DNA from: Deltaproteobacteria bacterium
GTDB lineage: Bacteria; Myxococcota_A; UBA9160; UBA4427
Direction of reading: 5' to 3'
NCBI GenBank assembly: GCA_029261855.1
Contig: JAJDAN010000048.1
Span: forward strand, 160,911-224,910
Length of the DNA stretch: 64,000 nucleotides
The notes under the pieces: model-generated
What the model was told of the DNA's origin: nothing
The model's input: only the letters and a program-made list of their open reading frames with translations
Databases searched by the model: none
Part shown: piece by piece, positions 26,290 through 34,027 of the stretch
How the letters are laid out: each line of letters starts with the position of its first letter
How positions within the stretch are numbered: the first letter of the stretch is position 1
Position numbers and translations under genes: made by a program

Positions 26290-27141
26290 CGCGAGAAAAT
26301 CGAGCACGGCGTTCGAGAACACGTCGTTCTGGTCGCCCGCCACCATGTGTCCGGCGCCCGTCACGTCGGCGAACTTCGCATGCGGCACCTGCGCGAGGAA
26401 GGCGTCCGCACCCTCCTGACTGAGGAGATCGCTCAGCTTCCCGCGGACCAGCAGCGTGGGCAGCGTGAGGGCGGCGGCGGCGCGGTCGAGCAGCTGCGGG
26501 TCGTGGATCCGCTCCGTGGTCTCGAAGCGCCCTTCGATGAAGGCGGGGTCCCAGTGCCAGCGGTACCGGCCGTCGTCGTGCTGGCGGAGATTCCGGGCGA
26601 GGCCGTCGAGACTGCGGGGGCGCCTGCGGTGCGGGTTGTACGAGGCCACGGCGTCGGCGGCATCCTCGAGGGTCTCGAAGCCGTCCGGGCGGCTGGCCAT
26701 GAACGACAAGATCCGCTCGGCGCCGTCCGGCTCCATGCGGGTCGCGATGTCCACCAGCACCAGCGCGCGCGCCAGGGGAGGGCTTGTCCCTTGGCAGGCG
26801 CCGATGGCCAGCAGTGACGCGATCCCGCCCAACGAGGCGCCCACCAACACCGGCGGCGTGTCGAAGTGCCGGGCGACGCGTACGACGTCGTTGGTGAAGC
26901 GCGTATGCGTGTAGTCGCCCGTGGACGACCAGTCGCTGTCGCCGTGGCCCCGCTGATCGACGCTGACCGCGTACCAGCCTGCCGCGGCCAGGGCGGCGGC
27001 GGTCTCCCGCCACGAATGTCGGGTCTGGCCTCCGCCGTGGAAGAGCAGCACCGGCGCAGCGCCGGGGTCGCCGACGGCGTCCGCCGTCAAGCGCAGGCCC
27101 TCGTCGACCTCGAAGGAAAGGCTCTCTCGTTCCTCGCTCAT
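26281..27141 (-). CDS. Alpha/beta hydrolase
   Basis: 286-residue cytoplasmic serine hydrolase. Oxyanion motif LLFHGGGQTRHSW, nucleophile elbow VGASLGGIASLL (Ser about 102), acid in a LLVRGKLSDLLS strand and the catalytic His in DVTGAGHMVAGDQ, so the triad appears complete. It could act on esters, epoxides or C-C bonds. ATG 27141 overlaps the stop of the SDR gene by 4 bases, making it the last gene of a TetR-led operon. An upstream extension in this frame reaches into the SDR gene and is not used. Confidence 0.82.
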   Translation of the reverse strand: MSEERESLSFEVDEGLRLTADAVGDPGAAPVLLFHGGGQTRHSWRETAAALAAAGWYAVSVDQRGHGDSDWSSTGDYTHTRFTNDVVRVARHFDTPPVLVGASLGGIASLLAIGACQGTSPPLARALVLVDIATRMEPDGAERILSFMASRPDGFETLEDAADAVASYNPHRRRPRSLDGLARNLRQHDDGRYRWHWDPAFIEGRFETTERIHDPQLLDRAAAALTLPTLLVRGKLSDLLSQEGADAFLAQVPHAKFADVTGAGHMVAGDQNDVFSNAVLDFLAEL

Positions 27142-27995
27142 CCCGCGAGCCCGGTCATCCGCTCGCTCACCTCCCACAAGCGGGCGGCGGATTCCATGTC
27201 CCGGGACGCGCGACTGCCCGGCGTACGCCGGCACTTGGCGAAGTACTCGCCGGTCACCGAGGCCACCTCCGGCGAGGTGGCCAGGTAGATCGACGTCCGG
27301 GCTCCGCCCTCGGGCGATTTCATGAAGGGCTTCAGCAAGGTCATCAGCAGGCCGTGCAGGCGCGTGCCGTTGTTGGCCCCGAGTCCGGTCGAGACGCCGC
27401 CCGGGTGCAGGGCGTTGACGCTCACGCCGTCGAGGCGGCGCGCCAGCTCGCGGGTGAACAGGATGTTCGCGAGCTTCGACTGGCCGTACACCTTCATCCA
27501 GCGGAAGTCCGATTCGTGGCCCAGGTTCTCGAAATCCATGCCGCTGAAACGGTGAGCGTCGGAAGCGACGTTCACGATGCGCGCGCCGGGTGTCGACTGG
27601 ATGCGTTCGAGCAGCAGGCGCGTCAACAGGAAGTAGGCGAGGTGGTTGACGGCGAAGGTCGTCTCGATGGCGTCCACGGTGGTGCTGTACTTGAGGTTCA
27701 CGACCCCTGCGTTGTTGACGAGGACGTGGATCGGCCGCGGGTCGGCGAGCAGCTCCGCGGCGACGCGCCGGATCTCCGCCTGGGCCGATAGGTCCGCGAT
27801 CGCCAGATCGACCGCCGCCTCGGGTCGCGCGTCCCGGATCCGCGCAACCGTGGCCTCGCCCTTCTCGCGACTGCGGCACACGAGGGTGAGATCCGAACCG
27901 GCGCGGGCCAGGGCGATCGCCGTGGCCTCGCCGATGCCGGAGGTCGCACCGGTGATGACACACCGCCGCCCGGTCATGTCGGGGAGATCGCTCAT
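27138..27995 (-). CDS. Short-chain dehydrogenase/reductase, retinol-dehydrogenase-like
   Basis: 285 residues. Rossmann motif CVITGATSGIGEATAIALA (about 12-30), LVNNAGVVNLKY, and catalytic YGQSK (Tyr and Lys) with the Ser in VNVASDAHRFSG. The long C-terminal part with ARTSIYLATSPEV matches the retinol-dehydrogenase/WW-oxidoreductase subgroup, which usually prefers NADP(H) and lipophilic alcohols or aldehydes. It overlaps the genes on both sides by 4 bases, so it is translated with two hydrolases and a diiron protein, suggesting stepwise oxidation and hydrolysis of a lipophilic substrate. Confidence 0.85.
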   Translation of the reverse strand: MSDLPDMTGRRCVITGATSGIGEATAIALARAGSDLTLVCRSREKGEATVARIRDARPEAAVDLAIADLSAQAEIRRVAAELLADPRPIHVLVNNAGVVNLKYSTTVDAIETTFAVNHLAYFLLTRLLLERIQSTPGARIVNVASDAHRFSGMDFENLGHESDFRWMKVYGQSKLANILFTRELARRLDGVSVNALHPGGVSTGLGANNGTRLHGLLMTLLKPFMKSPEGGARTSIYLATSPEVASVTGEYFAKCRRTPGSRASRDMESAARLWEVSERMTGLAG

Positions 27996-29074
27996 GCCGC
28001 TCCTTCTTCGCCCGGTTGCTCGGGGTCCAGTCGCACCAGCTCCGGGTCGAGGGCGTATAGGGTGGCACGGGTGAGCGCCGAAGACGCGTTTGCATCCCGC
28101 GCAAGGGTCGCGGCGAAGAAGTCGGTCACCAGGGCGCGAACGACCCGGTGCATCCGGGCTTCGTCGAGCAGGTCGCTGTAGGGGCGCGTCGGCCGGGTCT
28201 GCTTGGGGCGGGGGCTGTTCTTCTCGTGGAGTCCGTGGAGGAGCTCCACGTGGTCGCAGAAGTGGAAGTGGTCGGCGTTCTTGATGCCGACGAGCGCCGA
28301 CTGGGTGAGCCGCTCGAACAGGGGCCGGACGCTCGTGTCGATGTCCACCAGCACGTCCTCGAGGGCGGGCACGATCAAGCTCGGGCAGGAGAGGGGAAGC
28401 TCGCGCAGCTCGAAGGCCTTCCGGCCCACGAAGGGTTCACTGGCCGGGGCCAGACCGCAGACCGCGCGCACCCGCGCGTCGCGCGCGGGCATCTTGAGGG
28501 CCGTCCAGCCGCCGTAGGAATGCCCCACGGCGCCGATGCGCGCTGGGTCGACGGCCGGCCAGCCGCCGCCTGCGAGGATCGCCTCGATGGCGGCCGCGAC
28601 GTCGTTCGGACGGTTCCGCCGGGCGTCTTTGTGGATGCGGACGCGCTCGTCTTCGTCGCTGACACTCAGCATCTCGAAGAAGGTATTGCCGGAATGGTCC
28701 GGCGCGGTCACCACCATGCCCCAGCTGGCGAGATGGGTGGTGAGGAAGGTGGACTGACGCCGGAAGCCGCCGTTGCCGTGGGAGAAGGCGACGAGCGGGC
28801 ACGGGGCCCGCAGCCGCGCGGGCTCGGCGTCCGCCCAGGCTTCGTGCGGCGCGCCGATCGGGTGCTCGGCGGGACGTCCGGTCGCGGGCGTGCCCGCGTC
28901 TGCGGGATACCAGACGTCCGTCGGCAGCAAGCGCGAGGGATCGTCGTAACTCGCGAGCTCGAGGGTCGTGACGCCGACCGGGTGGGGTCCCCGGTCGGCA
29001 TGGGTCGTCAACGACGGCAAGGAGTCGGCCGGGTCAGTTGCGGAGCATCCGGACCATCTTCTGGCGGCCCGCAT
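27992..29074 (-). CDS. PAF-acetylhydrolase/dienelactone-hydrolase-like alpha/beta hydrolase
   Basis: Up to 360 residues. Serine-hydrolase features: PLVAFSHGNGGFRRQS (oxyanion loop), IGAVGHSYGGWTAL (nucleophile elbow), LIVPALEDVLVDI (acid strand), and His in KNADHFHFCDH. This set resembles bacterial platelet-activating-factor acetylhydrolase-like esterases. The coordinates use the ATG at 29074, which overlaps the diiron gene by 41 bases; TTG at 29020 or 29011 would start nearer the conserved region and may be the true start. It overlaps the SDR gene by 4 bases. No signal peptide is evident. Confidence 0.75.
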   Translation of the reverse strand: MRAARRWSGCSATDPADSLPSLTTHADRGPHPVGVTTLELASYDDPSRLLPTDVWYPADAGTPATGRPAEHPIGAPHEAWADAEPARLRAPCPLVAFSHGNGGFRRQSTFLTTHLASWGMVVTAPDHSGNTFFEMLSVSDEDERVRIHKDARRNRPNDVAAAIEAILAGGGWPAVDPARIGAVGHSYGGWTALKMPARDARVRAVCGLAPASEPFVGRKAFELRELPLSCPSLIVPALEDVLVDIDTSVRPLFERLTQSALVGIKNADHFHFCDHVELLHGLHEKNSPRPKQTRPTRPYSDLLDEARMHRVVRALVTDFFAATLARDANASSALTRATLYALDPELVRLDPEQPGEEGAA

Positions 29075-30146
29075 TGATTTCCCGCAGTTCCTCCACGGTC
29101 GCCATGGCGAGATCGTTGCCCACGACCTCGTCGTCTTCCCGGCGCAGCTCTTCCATGTCGACCCACATCGCGTAGGTCGCCTTGGTGCGGTCGGTGATGA
29201 TGCCGGCCTTGAGCAGGGTCTTGATCAGCACGCGGAAGATGTTCGTGCTGTTCTGCATGTCGGCCCGGCGATCGTGGTCGCCGAACGCCTCCATGACGGC
29301 GCTGCGCACCCACTGCCAGTCGAGACCGAACTCGTCGTAGATCTCCTGCTTCTGCTCGGAATTGATGAGGTTGTCGAGCAGATAGGTGAAGCACTGGGCG
29401 GCCCAGTCCTCGACCTGGATGTGCTCTTCCTCGGTCAGCTTCGGCACCGTCTTGTCTGCCCAGATCTTCCCGAACTTGTGGTGGAAGGCCTCGTCGCTCA
29501 TGACGAGCTGGGTGGTCCGGCGCAGCAGCGGGTCGTGGGTCTCGCGGAAGATCGTGGCGAAGGCGCCCATGGCGAGCCCCTCGATCAGCATCTGCATGCC
29601 GACGAGCTTCTTGTAGACGCGCGGCGACGAGACGATCTCGTTCATCAGGCCGCGCAGGGTGGGGCCGACCTTGAGCGGAGTGCCCCAGCGGGTCTGGATG
29701 TAGCGCGAGTAGGCGTGCACGTGGCGGGCCTCCTCGCGTGTCTGGTTCGCCGCGTACTCCTGGGCGCCCGGGTCTCGCATGATCTGGCACAGGCTCGCCG
29801 ACAAGGACATCGCACCCTGTTCACCGTGCAGGATCGTCGACATGATGAAGCGAGTGTTCTGGTTCGCGAGCCGGATCTGCTGGGCTTCGGTCAGCTTGTC
29901 GGCCACCGCCGAGTTCAGCTCCGGGGCGAAGTCCCGGGGCATGATGGTCGCTTCCTTCAGGTCGAAGGGCTGCTGGAAGTCGATGTAGCGGGGATCCACC
30001 GGGTCCCAGAAGTGATCCACCGTGGCCGAGATGATGCCGTCGAAGGCGTCGCTGCGGTCGGCGTAGCGGTCGACCTCGATCAGCGAATCGAAGTCGTCGC
30101 GGTCGACGGTGTTGTAGATCGGGTCATGCGTGATGTCTCGGTCCAT
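29034..30146 (-). CDS. Ferritin-like diiron protein (putative oxygenase)
   Basis: 370 residues, largely helical. A ferritin-like set of carboxylate/His motifs suggests a diiron site: ILHGEQGAMSL, TREEARHVHAY (ExxH), MQMLIEGLAMGAF and MSDEAFHHKFG (second ExxH). Arylamine N-oxygenases and long-chain aldehyde or fatty-acid diiron enzymes share this arrangement; which reaction applies cannot be told. AGGAGAG lies about 10 bases before ATG 30146. It is the first structural gene after the TetR gene and, with the SDR and two hydrolases, looks like an oxygenase-led degradation or modification route. Confidence 0.75.
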   Translation of the reverse strand: MDRDITHDPIYNTVDRDDFDSLIEVDRYADRSDAFDGIISATVDHFWDPVDPRYIDFQQPFDLKEATIMPRDFAPELNSAVADKLTEAQQIRLANQNTRFIMSTILHGEQGAMSLSASLCQIMRDPGAQEYAANQTREEARHVHAYSRYIQTRWGTPLKVGPTLRGLMNEIVSSPRVYKKLVGMQMLIEGLAMGAFATIFRETHDPLLRRTTQLVMSDEAFHHKFGKIWADKTVPKLTEEEHIQVEDWAAQCFTYLLDNLINSEQKQEIYDEFGLDWQWVRSAVMEAFGDHDRRADMQNSTNIFRVLIKTLLKAGIITDRTKATYAMWVDMEELRREDDEVVGNDLAMATVEELREINAGRQKMVRMLRN

Positions 30147-30195
30147 GTCGAAAACTCTCTCCTGGATGGTTCGGGATCGGTTCCGGGTGACTTGG

Positions 30196-30825
30196 CTACT
30201 CGGGATGCGTCCCGGACAGCTGGATGCGGGTCAGGGTGTCGATCAGGGTTTCTCGCGAGACCGGCTCGGGTTCCTGGACCCACCAGAGCAGGACGCGCAC
30301 GAACATGCCGACGAGAGCCTGGGAGACCACGCCGGCATCGATCTCCGCCGGCATCTCCCCCGTCTCGATCGCCTGGCGTCGGCCTTCGGCGATCGACCGC
30401 GAGAACGAATCGAGGAATTCGGATCCCTCGTGTCCGGCTTCGGCGCTGAACAGGATCCGCAGCAGCTCGCGGTTCTCGGCCGCGAAGCCGACGAGCGCTT
30501 CGACCTGGACGTGAATCGCGTCGCGCAGGCGCGTCGCGTCGCTCGTCGCCTGCTCGACCCGATGTCGCAGCCGCTCCTCTGCGTCGACGGCGATCTCGTG
30601 GAAGAGGGCGTTCTTGTCGGAGAAGTGCAGGTAGAAGGTGCCCGCGGCGACGCCGGCCTCACGCGCGATGTCGTGGGTGGTCACGCCGTTGAGACCGTCT
30701 TTGGCGAAGAGCCGGATCCCGCTGGTGAGCAGGCGGTCGCGGGTGGCCTCGCGGCTGCGGGCACCGGCGGAACGTCGGTCGGAGCCGCGGTCTGAAGGGG
30801 TCTCGGCCTGAGTGGTGACGGACAT
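30196..30825 (-). CDS. TetR-family transcriptional regulator
   Basis: 209 residues from ATG 30825. The helix-turn-helix is LTSGIRLFAKDGLNGVTT followed by IAREAGVAAGTFYLHFSDK (about residues 32-70), standard for TetR; the rest is the ligand domain. A TTG at 30864 would extend it by 13 residues through the palindrome, so the ATG is preferred. No Shine-Dalgarno sequence precedes the ATG; the operator palindrome and a TATCGT (30837-30842 on the minus strand) lie directly upstream. It leads the operon of the diiron protein, hydrolases and SDR and probably represses itself and them. Confidence 0.85.
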   Translation of the reverse strand: MSVTTQAETPSDRGSDRRSAGARSREATRDRLLTSGIRLFAKDGLNGVTTHDIAREAGVAAGTFYLHFSDKNALFHEIAVDAEERLRHRVEQATSDATRLRDAIHVQVEALVGFAAENRELLRILFSAEAGHEGSEFLDSFSRSIAEGRRQAIETGEMPAEIDAGVVSQALVGMFVRVLLWWVQEPEPVSRETLIDTLTRIQLSGTHPE

Positions 30826-30833
30826 GTCAGTCG

Positions 30834-30849
30834 CTGACGATAACGTCAG
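30834..30849. promoter_or_regulatory. Operator palindrome CTGACG-ATAA-CGTCAG
   Basis: Perfect 6-4-6 palindrome 8 bases before the TetR start. It is nested in a longer pattern: GTCAGTCG occurs at 30826 and again at 30845, each forming its own GTCAG/CTGAC pair, so the whole tract 30826-30858 is symmetric. It also overlaps a -10-like TATCGT on the minus strand. This is a strong candidate for autoregulation by the adjacent TetR. Confidence 0.6.
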
Positions 30850-30935
30850 TCGCCTGACCTGCAAGGCCCCAGCGGTGACCCGATTCGCCTCGCCAATCCC
30901 GCGGGGCGAGCGGGGGTCGACTGGGCGGGACCAGC

Positions 30936-30987
30936 GGGCGGAGCCGAAGGGTCGGGCGGGCGGGCGGAGTCGAAGGGGCGGGCGGGC
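30936..30987. repeat. Two 26-bp GC-rich tandem copies
   Basis: GGGCGGAGYCGAAGGGKCGG followed by GCGGGC occurs twice with a 26-base period in the gap between the TetR start and the CDF stop. No gene is visible in 30865-31010. Confidence 0.6.
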
Positions 30988-31010
30988 GGGCAGAGACAGG
31001 CAGCCTCAGC

Positions 31011-32018
31011 TCAGCGGGAGACCGGCGAGGCGATCGACAGGGGCGGCGTATCGCACGCCCCCTCGCAGTCGGCCTCGGATCCGTCGTCGATTTCGATCTG
31101 CACCGTCGTGTGCACGATCGAGAACCGGCTCGCGAGCAGGTCGCTGACCTCGCGCAGGAGCGCGTTCGGGTCGCCTCCCACCGGCGACACCAGGTGTGTC
31201 GAGAGTGAGATCTCGGCGTTTCCGATCGTCCAGACGTGCAGGTCGTGGACGCTCGAGACGGCGTCGAGAGCGGCCAGGGACTCGCGGATCTCGCCGACGT
31301 CGAGGTGGCCCGGCGCCGACTCCATCAGGATGTCGACGGCATCTCGCAGCAGCTGCCAGGCCGAGTACAGGACCAGGAAGCTGATGACGATGGCGATGGC
31401 CGCGTCCGCCCAGACCCATCCGAACCACCAGACCAGAGCACCGGCGGCGATCACGCCCAGGCTGCCGAGGGCGTCGGTGGCCAGGTGGAGCCAGACACCG
31501 CGGATGTTGAGGCTTTCCTGGCGTCCGCGGTTCAGGACGTACATCCCGATGGCATTGGTCAGGAGGCCGCCGGTCGCGACGAGCATCATGCCGAGGCCGT
31601 TGACGTCGGGAGAGCCGGAGAAGCGCGTGACGGCCTCGCTGAAGATCATGATCGAGACGGCGACCAGGGCCACGCCCTGGGCGAGCGCCGCGAGGATCTC
31701 GACTCGCGTGTGTCCGTAGGTGCGTTTGCCCGTGGCGGGTCGCCGGGCCATCCAGACCGCGAACAGCCCGAGAATGAGCGAGGCCACGTCGGACAAGGTG
31801 TGTCCGGCGTCGGCGAGCAGGGCCAACGATTTGAACAGGATGCCGCCGGCGACCTCGGCCCCCATGTACAGCCCGACCAGCACCAGTACGGCGACCAGCC
31901 GCCGGGCCTGGCCCTGGCGGACCAGGTCGCTCAGGCCATGCGAGTGACCGTGCCCCGCGCCTTCGCCTGCGTGGTCGTGGACGTTCTCGTGCTTGGAGTC
32001 GTGGCTGGCGGGTTGCAT
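31011..32018 (-). CDS. Cation diffusion facilitator (Zn/Co/Cd exporter)
   Basis: 335 residues, six membrane helices. A His-rich cytoplasmic N-terminus (HDSKHENVHDHAGEGAGHGH) precedes the transmembrane domain. The metal-site motifs HxxxD appear in helix 2 (ALLADAGHTLSDVASL) and helix 5 (HLATDALGSLG), and the C-terminal cytoplasmic domain has VHDLHVWTIG, the CzcD-type signature. It exports divalent metal ions in exchange for protons. A G-rich AGGGGGCGGCG precedes ATG 32018. It lies 15 bases after an unrecognised small gene, probably in one transcript. Confidence 0.92.
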   Translation of the reverse strand: MQPASHDSKHENVHDHAGEGAGHGHSHGLSDLVRQGQARRLVAVLVLVGLYMGAEVAGGILFKSLALLADAGHTLSDVASLILGLFAVWMARRPATGKRTYGHTRVEILAALAQGVALVAVSIMIFSEAVTRFSGSPDVNGLGMMLVATGGLLTNAIGMYVLNRGRQESLNIRGVWLHLATDALGSLGVIAAGALVWWFGWVWADAAIAIVISFLVLYSAWQLLRDAVDILMESAPGHLDVGEIRESLAALDAVSSVHDLHVWTIGNAEISLSTHLVSPVGGDPNALLREVSDLLASRFSIVHTTVQIEIDDGSEADCEGACDTPPLSIASPVSR

Positions 32019-32033
32019 CGCCGCCCCCTCGTC

Positions 32034-32405
32034 CTACAGCGTGATCTTCGGCGGCGGGGGCTGCCCGGGGACGACGATGCGGCTGGCTTCGCGCCGCTGC
32101 ATCTCCCGAGCCTCTTCCATCAGTCTCTCGACCGCCACGTTGACCGCTTCGGGGAACTTCTCGATGGCCTCTGCGAGGTTGCTCGCCTCGATGGGCGCAT
32201 GTACGGGCAGCGGACCCATCTGGGACATCAGCTGGGTCTCGCCGGAATAGAGCACCGGCCGGCTCGGATCGACGTCCCCCGCGACGGTGATGGGTGTCAG
32301 GACCCGGATCGATGCGATCTTGAGGTCGGTGAAGACCTCTTCGCGATAGAGGTTGTTCTGGTCGACCTGGATCTCGGAAACGGGCTTCGGTCCGTCGGCA
32401 CTCAC
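32034..32405 (-). CDS. Conserved-looking protein of unknown function
   Basis: 123 residues, soluble, not recognised. The N-terminus (VDQNNLYREEVFTDLKIASI) and centre (RPVLYSGETQLMSQMGPLPV) are mixed-charge beta-type sequence; the second half has a helical run (AEAIEKFPEAVNVAVERLME) and the tail is Pro-rich. GTG 32405 has AAGGAG 7 bases upstream, a good reason to believe it is translated. It sits between a PatB-type lyase and a CDF exporter on the same strand. No cysteine or obvious metal motif is present. Confidence 0.6.
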   Translation of the reverse strand: MSADGPKPVSEIQVDQNNLYREEVFTDLKIASIRVLTPITVAGDVDPSRPVLYSGETQLMSQMGPLPVHAPIEASNLAEAIEKFPEAVNVAVERLMEEAREMQRREASRIVVPGQPPPPKITL

Positions 32406-32460
32406 GGCAATTCTCCTTGGCTGGCCGGAAAACTATCCGACTCGCGCCGAATCTGCCGGC

Positions 32461-33987
32461 TCAGCGATTGCGGACTGCCTTCGCGAGCTTCTCGAGGATC
32501 TCCCGGAGGAGCGCACGGCTGGTCGCGAAATTGAGCCGTGCGAAGTCCTCCCAACCCGTGCCGAAGTTCGCCCCGTCGGACAGGGCGACCTTGGCGTGCT
32601 CGTAGAAGAAGCGGGCAGGGCTGGGATCGAGTGACAGATCCCGGCAGTCGAGCCAGGCGAAGTAGGTCGATTCCGGAGCCTGGATGCGGATCTCGGGCAG
32701 CTCGTTGCGCACGAAGTCCAGGACGAACGCGCGGTTCTGCTCGAGATAGTCACGCACCTCGTCGAGCCACGGGTCGCTGTGTCGCCAGGCGGCGACGGTT
32801 GCGTAGAGGCCCAGGAGCCCGATGCCGCCGCGTACGTGCCGCGGGACGGCGCCGTTGAAGCGTGCCTGGATCTCGGCGCTGCCGAAGTGCGCGACGCAGG
32901 TCCTCAGCCCCGGGATGTTGAAGCCCTTCGTGGCCGATGTGATGGTGACCGTCCGGGAGGCGGCGTCGTCCGACAGGGTCGCGAAGGGGATGTGCTCGAA
33001 GCCCGGATAGACGAGGTCCTGGTGGATCTCGTCGGACAGGACGATCCAGTCCTGCTGGCGCGCGAGCTCGGCCAGGGCTTCGAGTTCGTCCCGACGGAAG
33101 ACGCGCCCGGTCGGATTGTGCGGATTGCAGAAGAGCAGGATGCGCGTGCGCGGGTCGACTGCGCCACGCAGGGGCTCGAGATCGAGCTGATAGCCGGCGC
33201 GATCCATCTCGCGTCCCGCCACCGGGGCGATCAGTCGATGCTCGACGAGCTTGCGGCCGGTCTCCCGCACGGCGTCGAAGAAGGGCGGATAGATCGAGGT
33301 CTGGACCACGGCTCCGTCGCCGGGCTCGCTGTAGGCGAGCATGCCGACGTACAACGCCTGCACGACGTCGGTCAGGATCTCGACGCGGCGGGGAGTGATC
33401 TCCCAGTCGTAGAGCTTCTGCATGCGGTCGCAGAATGCTTCGCGCAGCCCCGTGTCCCGGGGCGCGATCGGGTAACCGATGTCCGACAGGTCGACGGCGC
33501 GCTCGAGCACCCGCCGGATGGGCTCGGCGAGGGGGAAGTCCATCTCGGCAACCCAGGCCGGATGGATGTCGTCGGGATAGGTGTTCCACTTCTCGCTGAG
33601 GCGCGTCTTGAGGCTGGCGAGGTCGAGGTCGTCGAGGCGCGCGGGCGGGTTGCGCAGGGACGACTCCACCGCCTGCAAGGTCGCCTCGCATTCGGAAACG
33701 TCGAAGTCGGTCGGCCCCGTGTAGCCGGTGCGGGCGAGCCAGCCCGGCAGGTCGCTGCGAAGCCCTTCGATCGCCCAGCGGATCGGGTCGAGGACCGGTC
33801 CGTAGCCCGTGAACTCGCTGGCGTCGTCCAGATGGAAGTGGGGGGTGAAGCGGAAGCAATCGAAGCGCAGTCGCTCCGCGCCCCCTGCGTCGCAGATGCG
33901 CAGGCTGGGGCCGCTGTCCTCGCCGGCGCGGCGATGGTCGACCTGGAAGGAGAGTTGTTCGAGCTGGAATCGGGTCAAGGCGGGCAC
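32461..33987 (-). CDS. PatB/MalY-type PLP C-S lyase with an extra N-terminal domain
   Basis: 508 residues. The C-terminal 390 residues are a fold-type I aminotransferase-like C-S lyase (cystathionine beta-lyase PatB/MalY): WVAEMDFPLAEPIR, GYPIAPRDTGLREAF, FCNPHNPTGRVF, VLSDEIHQDLVYPG and the PLP lysine in TSATKGFNIPGLR. Family members are about 390 residues, so the first 120 or so are additional; they contain RFQLEQLSFQVDH, LRFDCFRFTPHFH and TGYTGPTDFDVSE and match no domain I can name. GTG 33987 is preferred: TACCCT sits 6 bases upstream and the alternative ATG 34092 lies inside the CoA-transferase gene. Confidence 0.82.
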   Translation of the reverse strand: MPALTRFQLEQLSFQVDHRRAGEDSGPSLRICDAGGAERLRFDCFRFTPHFHLDDASEFTGYGPVLDPIRWAIEGLRSDLPGWLARTGYTGPTDFDVSECEATLQAVESSLRNPPARLDDLDLASLKTRLSEKWNTYPDDIHPAWVAEMDFPLAEPIRRVLERAVDLSDIGYPIAPRDTGLREAFCDRMQKLYDWEITPRRVEILTDVVQALYVGMLAYSEPGDGAVVQTSIYPPFFDAVRETGRKLVEHRLIAPVAGREMDRAGYQLDLEPLRGAVDPRTRILLFCNPHNPTGRVFRRDELEALAELARQQDWIVLSDEIHQDLVYPGFEHIPFATLSDDAASRTVTITSATKGFNIPGLRTCVAHFGSAEIQARFNGAVPRHVRGGIGLLGLYATVAAWRHSDPWLDEVRDYLEQNRAFVLDFVRNELPEIRIQAPESTYFAWLDCRDLSLDPSPARFFYEHAKVALSDGANFGTGWEDFARLNFATSRALLREILEKLAKAVRNR

Positions 33988-33993
33988 GGGGGT

Positions 33994-33999
33994 AGGGTA
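33994..33999 (-). promoter_or_regulatory. -10-like TACCCT, leaderless spacing
   Basis: On the minus strand TACCCT ends 6 bases before GTG 33987, with no Shine-Dalgarno sequence. It supports both an internal promoter and the GTG start. Confidence 0.4.
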
Positions 34000-34027
34000 G
34001 CGGGCGGCGTGTGCCGCGGGACCGAGA

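Noticed and set aside
30936..30987. 26-bp GC-rich copies as a mobile or REP-like element
   Set aside because: Only two copies, low complexity, and no inverted ends; simple slippage is enough.
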